64,000 bases of DNA from Alphaproteobacteria bacterium. Lineage in GTDB: Bacteria; Pseudomonadota; Alphaproteobacteria; Rickettsiales; SXRF01. Under the pieces are notes generated by a model. The model searched no databases. It had not been told where the DNA came from and saw only the letters and a program-made list of their open reading frames with translations. Where the stretch lies: NCBI GenBank assembly GCA_020049775.1, contig JAGVLO010000015.1:124001-188000 (forward strand). Reading direction: 5' to 3'. Position 1 is the first letter of the stretch. Every line of letters starts with the position of its first letter. A program made the position numbers and the translations under genes. Of this stretch, positions 39,909-49,209 are shown piece by piece.

Positions 39909-40191
39909 AATCACCTTTATCAAACCTGTCGCTGGAATGGTTGCTTTTGCTGAGGTTGTGCTGGATGAGCAGCTTTTCCTTTGCGGCATTGGCATACATG
40001 AGAAAATGAGCGGCGGCGGTTACCGGCTGACTTATCCGATCAAGATGAGCGGCAATAAGCCATTCCAGCTATTCCATCCCGTCCATAAAGAACTGAGCCA
40101 GCGCATCGAGCAGGCCGTAATAACGCAATTGAAAACTGTAAAGAGCGCTGCAAATGCTGGACACCGTAGCACTGACACTAAACAGTCGTGA
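39889..40191 (+). CDS. SpoVG-like DNA-binding protein
   Basis: A 100-residue protein beginning MKVTKVKITFIKPVAGMVAFAEVVLDEQLFLCGIGI. The pattern of beta-strands and the closing ...FHPVHKELSQRIEQAVI match SpoVG/septation-regulator family proteins (end of family: 'pi....r..Ie.avl'), which bind DNA or RNA. AGGA lies 5 bases upstream of the ATG. It overlaps the small upstream ORF by 20 bases and the replication initiator by 38 bases, which suggests one tightly packed module. Confidence 0.55.
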   Translation: MKVTKVKITFIKPVAGMVAFAEVVLDEQLFLCGIGIHEKMSGGGYRLTYPIKMSGNKPFQLFHPVHKELSQRIEQAVITQLKTVKSAANAGHRSTDTKQS

Positions 40192-41374
40192 TTTCATAAT
40201 CTATGCGCCTGAGAAATTTACACCTTCGGCGGAAATCATGAATACCAGCCGGAATATCAAAGGCAGGATTGCCTGCACGCAGCAGTTCAAGGACAAAACT
40301 ATTTATTACCCGCGCCTGACACTCTCCCGCATAGCTGGACGGCAGGGTAGCGCAATTTCCCTGCGCGTGGAAGCATCACTGCCAAAACTGGTCTATGGCA
40401 ATAATTTCGATGAGTTGACCGATGGCGATTTGCCTGTGGTGCTGCGGCTGTTACAGAAACGGCTGGAAGATATGGGAGTGCAGGCCAGCGAGCAAGCTTT
40501 GCGGCAGGCTGGGGTGTCAGCTATTCATTTTTCCAAAAACATCCTGCTTGGCGACTATGCCACCTGTTCGATGATTATCACGGAATTGCAGAAGGTGAAT
40601 GTAAGCAAGCGGCTAGACATTAGCCGCACTACATTTCTAAACGGCGGCATAGCGGTCAAATACCATGCGAATTGTTATGAGATCATTGTCTATGACAAAT
40701 GGGCGGATTTGCAGCAATCCAAAATCAGTTCTAAGCGCGGATTGGAGAGGGATTATCATACGCAGCACTCCCTCTTATCATCCAGGCAGAAATCACCGCC
40801 CTGTGAGGTACTAAGGCTGGAAATACGCTTTGGCCGGCGCACTCCATTGAAAGCAATTCTGAAAACCATAGATCGGGAAAGTAGCCTGACGCTGGAGGCA
40901 TTATTTAACGCAGCATTATCGCAGGCGGTACTGCTGCATTATTGGCAGCAGATCCTGGATGCATGGGATGTGCTGTCGATCGCAGAGAATGCGCCGGAAG
41001 ATGTGCTGCGCGCAATCATGCAAAGCGAAGCCCTGAAATCAGCCAAAGCCTTTCAACTTACCGGCGCGCTGCTGGTGGCACGGTCTGTCGGCATTCGGGG
41101 CTTACGCACCATGCTCGATGATACGTCCGACCGTATGTGGCAGAAGTTGAGAAAACAACTGGAGGCACTGCAATTGCCCAGCGGCAATAAGCTGTTCGGT
41201 GTCGCCCAGGTTATGCGCGCGCTGGAAAAATTTGCGCCGTTGCGCAGTTCGGAATGTATCAAGTATGCATTTGATAAAACTAATAAATACTCTGTTACGA
41301 GGTCGAATTTTGTGGACGGTCAAGGTCAACATGGTAGCCTCGATGATAGCAACCTTGCAAAGAGGCAAACATGA
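40154..41374 (+). CDS. Gene II/X-like replication initiator
   Basis: A 406-residue protein beginning MLDTVALTL. Features like those of filamentous-phage gene II/X-family and related plasmid replication proteins are the start (strand 'LDT...L'), AIHFSKNILLG near 135, the central catalytic-like region ending VLRLEIRFGRRTPLKAIL (about 230-247), and a helical C-terminal half. If so it nicks an origin to start rolling-circle replication. No catalytic Tyr can be assigned with confidence. It overlaps the SpoVG-like gene by 38 bases and the next gene by 4 bases (ATGA). Confidence 0.6.
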   Translation: MLDTVALTLNSRDFIIYAPEKFTPSAEIMNTSRNIKGRIACTQQFKDKTIYYPRLTLSRIAGRQGSAISLRVEASLPKLVYGNNFDELTDGDLPVVLRLLQKRLEDMGVQASEQALRQAGVSAIHFSKNILLGDYATCSMIITELQKVNVSKRLDISRTTFLNGGIAVKYHANCYEIIVYDKWADLQQSKISSKRGLERDYHTQHSLLSSRQKSPPCEVLRLEIRFGRRTPLKAILKTIDRESSLTLEALFNAALSQAVLLHYWQQILDAWDVLSIAENAPEDVLRAIMQSEALKSAKAFQLTGALLVARSVGIRGLRTMLDDTSDRMWQKLRKQLEALQLPSGNKLFGVAQVMRALEKFAPLRSSECIKYAFDKTNKYSVTRSNFVDGQGQHGSLDDSNLAKRQT

Positions 41375-41778
41375 AAACCAGCAATTATTTCACCTATAGC
41401 GGCCACGGCAGAATTTCCGTCAGCCGTAGCGTGCCACGCTTCACTGCGCCCGGATATAAAATCTTCCGCGCCCTCGCGCCGGGCAAATGGTTATACGAGC
41501 GCCAATACAAATACGATCAGCAGGCATACCGCGAACGCTATTTTAGCGAAATCCTGGCTCCGCTCGATTCTCAGGCAACCTATGATGCGTTATGTGCCTT
41601 GGCCGCACCGTATGAACCTGTGCTGTTATGCTGGGAGGATTTGACCAAACCCGACGAGTGGTGCCACCGGCGAATGATTGCAGAATGGTTTGAGGATGCG
41701 CTTGGAATTCATGTCCCCGAAGTCGTTCCGGTACCAGCAACCAGAGAGCGGCAATTGGAGATAATGGATGGGTTATGA
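41371..41778 (+). CDS. DUF488-like protein
   Basis: A 135-residue protein, MKTSNYFTYSGHGRISVSR.... The C-terminal half has VLLCWEDLTKPDEWCHRRMIAEWFE, matching the DUF488 pattern of Cys-Trp-Glu followed by Cys-His-Arg. These proteins have no settled function. Its ATG overlaps the stop of the initiator gene, so it is in the same operon. The 240 bases downstream before the recombinase contain only AT-rich sequence and no further gene. Confidence 0.6.
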   Translation: MKTSNYFTYSGHGRISVSRSVPRFTAPGYKIFRALAPGKWLYERQYKYDQQAYRERYFSEILAPLDSQATYDALCALAAPYEPVLLCWEDLTKPDEWCHRRMIAEWFEDALGIHVPEVVPVPATRERQLEIMDGL

Positions 41779-42020
41779 AATATACCTCGCGCACGCGCGC
41801 GCGTTTTTAATAGCTTCATTTATTCCAAAAATACCGAAAACATGAGGAAAATAGCGGTTTTTAAACCATCAAGTTCTATTAATAATTGCAAGAAAGAGGG
41901 TAAAACAGCTTCTAAAATACACTTATTGGCCAAAAACCTGGGTCAAAACAGGGAAAAACTGGGGCATTTTTGGGTACGAAATTCATTTATTCAGCTCGAA
42001 TACTAACAAGAGGTAACATT

Positions 42021-43523
42021 ATGAAAGCAGTAATTTTAGCCCGCGTATCCACCGCCGAACAGGAAGAAGGCCACTCTGTTGATGCCCAGGTGGATCGCTT
42101 GCGCGAATATTGCCAGCGACGCAATCTCGATGTGGTTCAGGTATTCCGCATAGTGGAATCATCCACAAAGGGCAAGCGCAAAGAATTCCATGCCATGCTG
42201 GATTTCGTCAAGGCGCAGCCCGGCACCGTCGCCGTGGTAGCGGATGCCGTGGACAGAGTACAACGCGGCTTTAAGGAAAGCATCCTGCTACAGGAATTGG
42301 TGGATAAAGAGAAAATCGAAATCCACTTTAACCGTGAAAATATGGTGATTGGCCGGAACGCCAGCAGCAGCGATATTATCCGCTGGGACTTTTGCGTGGT
42401 GATGTCGAAAAGCTATGTCACCTCCCTGAGCGAAAACGTGAAGCGCTCCTACCAACACAAGCTAAAAAATGGCGAGTGGGCATGTAAGGCGCCGCTCGGC
42501 TACTGGAACGATTACGATTCGGTAAAGGACAAGCGCACCGTCATCCAAGATAAAGAACGCGCCTTTATGATTCGCCACCTGTTCGAGGAATATGCCACCG
42601 GCACGATCAGCGTCGGCGAACTGACAAGAAGGGCAAAGCAATGGGGGCTTACCAATAATAAGACTCACAGCCCAATCTCGAAAAGCCAGATGCACTACCT
42701 AATCCAGAACCCCTTTTATTCCGGCTTCATGAAGGTGAACGGCCAGCAATATCCACATTATTACGAACGCATCATTACGCCGGAATTGTTCCAGCGTTGC
42801 GAGGAAGTGCGACTCGGCCATCACAAAAAACCGTTCAAATATGGTGGCAAGGGCTTTCTGTTTCGTGGCCTGCTGCATTGTGCTGATTGTGGCTGTGCCT
42901 TTTCCAGCGAGATCAAAAAGGGAAAATACATCTACCTGCGCCCGACGCGTTCACAAGGAGATTGCCAGTGCGTGACCATGCGAGAAGAAGTAGTGCTTGA
43001 GCAATTGGCAGAGGCATTTAAGACGCTTCGCTTGCCGCATGACCTGCTGGCAAAATTGCGGGGTCATCTGAAAAGCGGCGTGGAGCATGAGAAAGATGCG
43101 CATAATGCGGTCATTCTCCATATTCGCAAAGAGCATGATCTCGTAAAGAAGAAGTTGGATAATGCGTTAGAGCTGCGCCTGGATGAGAGTATTACTAAGG
43201 AGGAATACGACGAAATCGTGCCAAAGCTGCGCGTCCGGTTGCACCAGCTGAACAACCAGCTTCAAGGACACATGAAAGCGGACGAAACTTTCTCAAATAC
43301 CGTCACATCGTTACTGGACTTGGCTTCGCAGGCCTATGACCATTTCCTGAGTTCGGAGATAGAGGAAAAACGGCACTTGATGGGATTTGTATTCTCGAAC
43401 TTAAAAATAAAAGCGAATAAACTTGAATATTCAATGCGAAAGCCATTCGACAAAGTAGTCAAAATGCAAAATCGTCCAGAATGGCTCCGCGACCTGGATT
43501 CGAACCAGGGACCGTCCGATTAA
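42021..43523 (+). CDS. Large serine recombinase (integrase)
   Basis: Serine-family site-specific recombinase. I choose the ATG at 42021 (500 residues, MKAVILARVSTAEQEEGHSVDAQ), preceded by AGAGGT. The catalytic domain has ARVSTAEQEEGHSVDAQV with the nucleophilic Ser10. A recombinase domain (CKAPLGYWN...) and zinc ribbon (LLHCADCGCAFSSEI) follow, then a coiled coil. The last codons (LRDLDSNQGPSD) are read out of the 3' half of tRNA-Asn, whose gene it overlaps by 42 bases. It presumably integrates and excises the element at this tRNA. Confidence 0.92.
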   Translation: MKAVILARVSTAEQEEGHSVDAQVDRLREYCQRRNLDVVQVFRIVESSTKGKRKEFHAMLDFVKAQPGTVAVVADAVDRVQRGFKESILLQELVDKEKIEIHFNRENMVIGRNASSSDIIRWDFCVVMSKSYVTSLSENVKRSYQHKLKNGEWACKAPLGYWNDYDSVKDKRTVIQDKERAFMIRHLFEEYATGTISVGELTRRAKQWGLTNNKTHSPISKSQMHYLIQNPFYSGFMKVNGQQYPHYYERIITPELFQRCEEVRLGHHKKPFKYGGKGFLFRGLLHCADCGCAFSSEIKKGKYIYLRPTRSQGDCQCVTMREEVVLEQLAEAFKTLRLPHDLLAKLRGHLKSGVEHEKDAHNAVILHIRKEHDLVKKKLDNALELRLDESITKEEYDEIVPKLRVRLHQLNNQLQGHMKADETFSNTVTSLLDLASQAYDHFLSSEIEEKRHLMGFVFSNLKIKANKLEYSMRKPFDKVVKMQNRPEWLRDLDSNQGPSD

Positions 43524-43556
43524 CAGTCGGATGCTCTACCGCTGAGCTATCGCGGA
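43482..43556 (-). tRNA. tRNA-Asn (GTT)
   Basis: A 75-base tRNA with CCA encoded. The acceptor stem TCCGCGA/TCGCGGA pairs perfectly, the anticodon loop CTGTTAA gives anticodon GTT, and the T-arm has GGTTCGAATCC. The upstream 3' part overlaps the recombinase stop region. The tRNA remains intact, so this end of the element is either the intact attR side or the insertion preserved the 3' end. Confidence 0.95.
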
Positions 43557-43686
43557 ACATGACTAAATGTCTGTAAGGGGGACACTAATAGCAAAACTTG
43601 ATTTTGAAAGAAAGTGGATATTTTTATTTTTTTGTGGCTGTTTCGCAGGTAAGGCAATTAATGGCTAAAAACCTGCTTTTTCAACA

Positions 43687-45144
43687 TCAACGGGATGACT
43701 GCACGATATTGCATTCAATGTTGCGCTCTTTGAGTTGCTTGCACAGTTCGGATGCATCGGCATTTTCAGCCATAGGCCCTACCCGCACCACATAATTACC
43801 GGGATTTGTTGCAGACGTGGAAACGCTGCTGCGCTTGCCCTGAAACAGCTCGGAATGGGCTGTTCTCAGCTCTTCCCAGGCATCGAGCGCCTCTATCTGG
43901 CTTTTTGCTGACAGCACCTCAATCCAAAATGCTTTTTCAATACGCTTGCTCATTTTTGAGGGTGTGCCGGCGGCGCTGACCAGCTTGGCATTACGCTCTG
44001 CGAGCAGTGCTTCGCGGCGTTCTGTATAAGCATAATTGCGCTCCGGCACGATTCGGAGCGGTTCTGCAACCATGTCGTTCGGCTCTTGCATTGAGAAATT
44101 GCACAGCAAACCGCTATTGACTGCCTTCACACCACTTGTACAGAAATTGTCGGCATCACTACGGCTGGCAAAGGGGCCAATGTTAAGCGTGGTTTCTGCC
44201 TGACCGGCCAGCGGTTTTAATATACGGGTACGTAAGCCTGCAGCTTTTTCCGGAATGACCTTGCGCACCTTCTGCCATGTTTCCGCTGCCTGTGCTTCGT
44301 TGCTAAAGGATGCGACATTTAACCAGCCTGACGAGCCATTGCCGCCTGATTCATCGCCATCGGCAGCCCTGCTTGCGCGCGTGGCAAGCGTATTTTGTTC
44401 GGCGGGAGCGCGGCGTTTGCCCAGTGAGGCCTTTGCCACCGGTACATCGTCGCTCCTCTGCGATTCCTGTGTTAGTGGTACGCGGATAGCTTCCGCAACC
44501 GCTACGTCGGCCTTTTTATCTGGTTTATCCGTTTTTGTTGGCTGTGCCAGTTCCACATCCTTGATTTCAACACTAACCGGTGGCTTTTCCGCGATTACCG
44601 TCTTGTCCGAAGATTCAGGCATTTCGGGTAATTCGGGCATTTCCGGCAGGTTATCAACCAGTCTTGTCCATAGGCTGCGGTCTTGTTCGGTTTCGGGTCT
44701 GGCGGAGGCTTCCGCTGCCAGCCATGGCAATACCTTGGGCGCCTCGCCTATCTCCTGTACGCGCGCACGTTCCTGCACTTTTTCGGCAAGGCTGGCGATT
44801 GAGCTTGGCGGTGCCTGTGAAATATCCTCAATCACAAAGCACGGAACTTTCTTTATAAATAGCTGCTTACAAATTTTTTGTGCTTGCGTTTTGCTGCTTA
44901 TTGGGCCGGCTTGTATGCGCGTGCTGGTTTTTTTGCCATTCGCATAAATATCCTTAGGGTAGTAATACAGGCCGTTAAGCAGGCTTTTATGCTGCTTGGT
45001 AAGAGAGTGCCACTCTTCCTCAGCGTTCGATTCACTGATGTCATCGCCGATTTCAACATAAAATTTATTGCCGGCAAAGGCGCTATGGGTGGGTATAACC
45101 ACGCCAAACACAATAAACAGTAGTGTTAAAACCAGTTTTTTCAT
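43687..45144 (-). CDS. Triple SPOR-domain secreted protein
   Basis: A 485-residue exported protein (signal MKKLVLTLLFIVFGVVIPTHSAFA). It has three SPOR-like modules: about 27-106 (KFYVEIGDDIS...IQAGPISSKTQAQKICKQL), 272-350 (GWLNVASFSN...LNIGPFASRSDADNFC) and 400-483 (FWIEVLSAKS...VVRVGPMAENADASELCKQL). SPOR domains bind denuded peptidoglycan glycans at division sites. Each module has one Cys near its end. A Pro/Glu/Lys-rich linker (about 130-270) joins the first two. It follows tRNA-Asn and is outside the mobile element. Confidence 0.75.
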   Translation of the reverse strand: MKKLVLTLLFIVFGVVIPTHSAFAGNKFYVEIGDDISESNAEEEWHSLTKQHKSLLNGLYYYPKDIYANGKKTSTRIQAGPISSKTQAQKICKQLFIKKVPCFVIEDISQAPPSSIASLAEKVQERARVQEIGEAPKVLPWLAAEASARPETEQDRSLWTRLVDNLPEMPELPEMPESSDKTVIAEKPPVSVEIKDVELAQPTKTDKPDKKADVAVAEAIRVPLTQESQRSDDVPVAKASLGKRRAPAEQNTLATRASRAADGDESGGNGSSGWLNVASFSNEAQAAETWQKVRKVIPEKAAGLRTRILKPLAGQAETTLNIGPFASRSDADNFCTSGVKAVNSGLLCNFSMQEPNDMVAEPLRIVPERNYAYTERREALLAERNAKLVSAAGTPSKMSKRIEKAFWIEVLSAKSQIEALDAWEELRTAHSELFQGKRSSVSTSATNPGNYVVRVGPMAENADASELCKQLKERNIECNIVQSSR

Positions 45145-45269
45145 TCACCCTCTGTTATAACTTTGGCTGGCCTGCATTTTCATAGGCTCAGCGCGAAAAA
45201 AATAGTGTGTCGCAAGGTAAAAAACCAGCGATTTCTTTAACCATTTATCTCAAAATGTTAAGGGAAAAT

Positions 45270-45344
45270 TGGAGGCCGGGCGGAGAATCGAACTCCGGAA
45301 TACAGGATTTGCAGTCCCGTGCATTACCACTTTGCTACCCGGCC
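45270..45344 (-). tRNA. tRNA-Cys (GCA)
   Basis: A 75-base tRNA with CCA encoded. The acceptor stem GGCCGGG/CCCGGCC, anticodon loop CTGCAAA (anticodon GCA), and T-arm GAGTTCGATTCTC fit tRNA-Cys. It stands between the triple SPOR gene and a methyltransferase gene. Confidence 0.95.
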
Positions 45345-45414
45345 TCACGGCGAACATTCGTGTCGCCCTATATAGGGTGCTAGTCATAGGCTGGTCAAGA
45401 TGCAAATATGCCTT

Positions 45415-46176
45415 TTAGCGGCGTTTAAGGACAATCAGGGCAAACATTCCCGCCACGTGGTCGAGTGGTGATTCCAGCAGCCGCAGCAGGCGGAAACTTC
45501 CTGCAGGCATAAGGCAGCGGGTGGAAACGCCACCACTGAGCAGGTATGTAATGGGCATCAAGGGCGCTATTCGTACAATTTCCCATGACGAATGGGCCGT
45601 TTCAAAGCGTTTCCGGTCTCTTTTGAACATTATCCATGGTAATGCGCCGTTGGCCGATGACATAAACCCGCCCTCTGCCAATTCCCAGCGCTCTGCCTCT
45701 GGCTGGTAGGGTTCATGATGCAGGCGTTTATATATGAATGAAGACCAAGGGTTTGCCCATGGTTCCACCATGGCAATGACACCCCCCTTTTTTACGCATC
45801 TGGCCGCTTCATTTAAGAATAATTCAGGTTTCTGGATATGGTGCAGCACATTGGTCATGATAATACCGCGAAGGAACGCATCACCAAATGGCAGGCTCTG
45901 CCCATTAGTTACAAGCTGCACCAGAGATGAATCTGCGATATCAGAAGTGATAATTTCCGGAAGGAAATATTTTATCAGTCCGGTGCGTGATCCTACCTCC
46001 AGAACTTCTCCCTTTATATCTGGAATAGAGGCATATAATAACTCATACCACTCCCTGTAAATACTGAGCAATAACGGCTTGGAGAGTATAATTTGACGGT
46101 GGATTTCTATGGTTTCAGGTGCATCAATATCGAGGTTTTTAGCCAGCGGATGTGCCAGCAGTTGCCTGATGCTCAC
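45415..46176 (-). CDS. SAM-dependent methyltransferase
   Basis: A 253-residue class I methyltransferase of the Methyltransf_11 type. Motif I is [18 protein letters not shown] (about 56-73), the acidic [15 protein letters not shown] follows, then [38 protein letters not shown]. The substrate is unknown. It overlaps the rimO stop by 4 bases and is transcribed from the same strand, so it is probably in one operon downstream of rimO. Confidence 0.8.
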   Translation of the reverse strand: MSIRQLLAHPLAKNLDIDAPETIEIHRQIILSKPLLLSIYREWYELLYASIPDIKGEVLEVGSRTGLIKYFLPEIITSDIADSSLVQLVTNGQSLPFGDAFLRGIIMTNVLHHIQKPELFLNEAARCVKKGGVIAMVEPWANPWSSFIYKRLHHEPYQPEAERWELAEGGFMSSANGALPWIMFKRDRKRFETAHSSWEIVRIAPLMPITYLLSGGVSTRCLMPAGSFRLLRLLESPLDHVAGMFALIVLKRR

Positions 46177-47567
46177 AATTTTGTGCCAAACAGGTCGTAG
46201 GCGTCGGAATCGGTGATTTTGACCTTTATGATGGTGCCGGGTAGCACCCTGCCCTTACTTTCCACATGCACCAGCCCGTCAATTTCCGGCGCGTCGGCAT
46301 GGCTTCTGCCAATGATTTTATAATGTGCTACTGCTTCGCTACCTGAGCGCGAGCCTTCTTCCGATACCGAATCAACCAGCACATCCAGTGTTTTACCGAT
46401 TTTATTCTGCAGGCGTTTCTGGCTGATGCCCTGCTGCGCTTCCATGAAGCGGTTCCAGCGTTCTTCCTTCACTTCTTCACTGACATGGCCGGAAAGCGCG
46501 TTGGAATCGGCGTCGGACACGTTTTCATAGCGGAAGCAGCCCACGCGGTCGAGCTGCGCTTCCTGCAGCCAGTCGAGCAGAAACTGGAAATCTTCTTCGG
46601 TTTCGCCTGGGAAGCCGACAATAAAGGTGGAACGCACAGTCATATCCGGACAAGCCTTGCGCCATTTGGCAATGCGCTCAATCACTTTTTCCTGATTGGC
46701 GGGGCGGCGCATGTTTTTGAGTACCTGCGGGCTGGCGTGTTGGAATGGAATATCGAGGTAAGGCAGGATTTTGCCGTCTGCCATCAGCTCAATCACCTCG
46801 TCCACATGCGGGTATGGATACACGTAATGCAGGCGTACCCACGCGCCCCCCATATCTTTAGACATTGTACCCAGCTCGCGGCATAAATCGATGAATTTTG
46901 CCCTCACTTCGCGGCCCTGCCACTGGCTTGTCGCGTATTTTGTGTCGATTCCGTAGGCGCTGGTATCCTGTGAAATGATCAGTAATTCCTTCACACCCGA
47001 TTTTACAAGGTTTTCGGCTTCCTTCAGCACATCGCCCACAGGACGGCTGACGAGGTCGCCGCGCAGTTTGGGAATAATGCAAAAAGAGCAGCGGTTATTG
47101 CAGCCTTCGGAAATCTTGAGGTACGCATAGTGCCTCGGTGTCAGTTTCACGCCTTGCGACGGTACAAGGTCAAAATACGGCTCATGCTTCGGCGGCACAG
47201 CCTTATGAACGGCATTGAGTACCGATTCATACTGTGCGGGGCCGGTAATGGCCAATACGTTGGGGAATTTGTCGCGGATAAGCTCGGGTGTTGCGCCCAT
47301 GCAGCCGGTGACGATGACTTTACCGTTTTCTGCCATGGCTTCACCGATGGCAGAAAGCGATTCGTCACGTGCGCTGTCGAGGAAGCCGCACGTATTGACA
47401 ATCACTACGTCGGCGCCGTCGTAATCGGGAGCAAAATCATAGCCCTCGGCGCGCAACTGTGTGAGTATGCGCTCGGAATCCACCAAAGCTTTGGCACAGC
47501 CGAGACTGACAAAACCAACTTTCGGATTTTTGGCAGATGTGGTGCTTGTTGTGGCTTGTTTGGCCAT
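46173..47567 (-). CDS. rimO: Ribosomal protein S12 methylthiotransferase RimO
   Basis: Radical SAM enzyme that methylthiolates Asp of ribosomal protein S12. The 464-residue protein begins with the MTTase domain ([32 protein letters not shown]), has the radical-SAM cysteine motif CNNRCSFC near 156-163, and ends in a TRAM domain ([19 protein letters not shown]). [12 protein letters not shown] and PKLRGDL at the cluster identify RimO rather than MiaB. A 4-base overlap with the methyltransferase gene follows. Confidence 0.93.
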   Translation of the reverse strand: MAKQATTSTTSAKNPKVGFVSLGCAKALVDSERILTQLRAEGYDFAPDYDGADVVIVNTCGFLDSARDESLSAIGEAMAENGKVIVTGCMGATPELIRDKFPNVLAITGPAQYESVLNAVHKAVPPKHEPYFDLVPSQGVKLTPRHYAYLKISEGCNNRCSFCIIPKLRGDLVSRPVGDVLKEAENLVKSGVKELLIISQDTSAYGIDTKYATSQWQGREVRAKFIDLCRELGTMSKDMGGAWVRLHYVYPYPHVDEVIELMADGKILPYLDIPFQHASPQVLKNMRRPANQEKVIERIAKWRKACPDMTVRSTFIVGFPGETEEDFQFLLDWLQEAQLDRVGCFRYENVSDADSNALSGHVSEEVKEERWNRFMEAQQGISQKRLQNKIGKTLDVLVDSVSEEGSRSGSEAVAHYKIIGRSHADAPEIDGLVHVESKGRVLPGTIIKVKITDSDAYDLFGTKL

Positions 47568-47673
47568 GCGTCCCCTGTTTCACGATAATGGGCTAATTCC
47601 TTACCTTGCGGCAGGGTTTAAAACAACTGTTTTTACGTTGATTTTGACGTCTTATTATAGAAAATGTGCTGTT

Positions 47674-49089
47674 TTAGCGTTCCTTATCGCGTGATTTCAG
47701 CTCAACCTTGCGTTCACTGACGCCGACGGCGCCTGCATGCATTTCCGGATTGGGCTTCATCGGGCCGGATTTTGTTTTCTTATCAGCCTTTTTATCACTT
47801 TGCCCGGTCAGGTACTTGTAAATGCCATAACCGCCCGCCAGTACAGTCGCCGCAATAGTGATGCCCGTTGCAATGACGTTCTTGGAGAGAAAATCACCAA
47901 TAGCTCCGATTGCATTACCCGTGTCTTTGCCAGCTTTATCATTATCCGGTGGGCCGTCACCTCCATCCAGGTCTGGCGCATCTGTGTCGTCAAGCGGTCT
48001 CGAGGGTTCATCCTCAAATATCGGTCGGCTTGGATCATCCGGGGGCAGTGGTGGCAGATCATCATCCCAATTTTCAGGCAGTGGTGGGTCAATAATTCTA
48101 TCATCCGCAGATTGGTGCGTTGGTTCACTCTCTACAGGCGCCTCTTCTTCCGGCGGCACCATAGGCAGTGGAATCCGCTTGTTATCGTTGGAAGGCTTGC
48201 GCGGTGGTTTACCATCGCCCGGGTCACCGCCGCCTGTGTTTGAAACAGCTTCCGGATGATCGGTTGAACCTGCTTCATCATTTAATGGTGGTGGTCGGTC
48301 AACCTGCGGCGTGGCATTTTCTATAGGGTCTATAATCGGCAGTGATGTTCTCCTGCCGCCTTCATCTTTTTGAATCGGCTTGTCATCATCCTGTTTATTT
48401 TTATCAGCGTTGTCGCTTGCCGCATTTCCATCGCCCTGCTGTGCTGCCGCATCCTGCTCGCGCTGGCGGGATTCACGCCAGCGGCGGTCGGAGAGTTCGC
48501 GGGATTCTTCTGAAACATCGCTTTGGCTGGGTGTTTCGCGAAGCATCCTCTCGGTTTTCTCATCGGCGGGAGTTACTTGCCGTGTATCAACCACAACGGG
48601 TACATCATCATTTTGCTGTACTGCTGCATCTTGTTCGCGCTGGCGGGATTCACGCCAGCGGCGGTCGGAGAGTTCGCGGGATTCATCTGATACATTGCTT
48701 TGGCTCGGTGTTTCAGCAAGCATTTGTTCAAATGCCTCATTACTACCGGCTGTAATGCTTTTTGCTGCAGTTCCATCCAGCAATTCGCGGTTCATGCGGT
48801 GAATGAATTTTGTGATCTTGCGTTTGGAATATACAGCGGGTTTTACAATGCTGAGTACGCCGTCTTCAATTTTGGCGGAATATTTACCAAGCCCTTTTAC
48901 CAGCGCTTTTTCTTGCTCGGTTGTAAGCAACGGCTGTCCGGATTCACCCGTTATGGAAAGTATGATGATGTTGCGTTGCGGGCCGCTTTCCCAACCTGGC
49001 TGAATGCTGCCCTTGCGCTGGTCGAGCGCATCCCCCAGCACCTTAATAGCGCTTTCCAGTTCTGCACTGATGTTGTTTGGTCGGGCCAT
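47674..49089 (-). CDS. Hypothetical membrane-anchored protein with a duplicated segment
   Basis: A 471-residue protein. The N-terminal 125 residues are mixed alpha/beta (FIHRMNRELLDG...), then the sequence ETPSQS.VS.ESRELSDRRW appears twice (about 131-167 and 190-226). A long Pro/Asp-rich low-complexity region (about 235-390) follows, and a single TM helix (VIATGITIAATVLAGGYGIY) lies near 410-430 before a basic tail. The family is unknown. The architecture suggests an inner-membrane protein with a large N-terminal cytoplasmic region, or the reverse. Confidence 0.6.
   Translation of the reverse strand: MARPNNISAELESAIKVLGDALDQRKGSIQPGWESGPQRNIIILSITGESGQPLLTTEQEKALVKGLGKYSAKIEDGVLSIVKPAVYSKRKITKFIHRMNRELLDGTAAKSITAGSNEAFEQMLAETPSQSNVSDESRELSDRRWRESRQREQDAAVQQNDDVPVVVDTRQVTPADEKTERMLRETPSQSDVSEESRELSDRRWRESRQREQDAAAQQGDGNAASDNADKNKQDDDKPIQKDEGGRRTSLPIIDPIENATPQVDRPPPLNDEAGSTDHPEAVSNTGGGDPGDGKPPRKPSNDNKRIPLPMVPPEEEAPVESEPTHQSADDRIIDPPLPENWDDDLPPLPPDDPSRPIFEDEPSRPLDDTDAPDLDGGDGPPDNDKAGKDTGNAIGAIGDFLSKNVIATGITIAATVLAGGYGIYKYLTGQSDKKADKKTKSGPMKPNPEMHAGAVGVSERKVELKSRDKER
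48437..48546 (-). repeat. 110-bp internal direct repeat, copy 2
   Basis: Direct copy of the segment at 48614-48723, 177 bases away (59 codons), inside the 471-residue protein gene. The central ~48 bases (starting CGCGCTGGCGGGATTCACGC) are identical in both copies; the ends differ by several substitutions. The copies encode MLRETPSQSDVSEE and MLAETPSQSNVSDE versions of the same unit. Confidence 0.85.
48614..48723 (-). repeat. 110-bp internal direct repeat, copy 1
   Basis: First copy (in reading order) of the duplicated segment of the 471-residue protein gene; see the second copy at 48437-48546. The identical core encodes SRELSDRRWRESRQREQDAA. Confidence 0.85.
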
Positions 49090-49209
49090 GGTTAAACCTT
49101 GTATTTCAGCTTGTAGTATAACCGCCTAATGGGCTGGGAATATTAAAGTTTTATGAAATACAGATGATTAGATGGGTGGTATCCCCATGAAACATAGGGG
49201 ATTTTTTGT

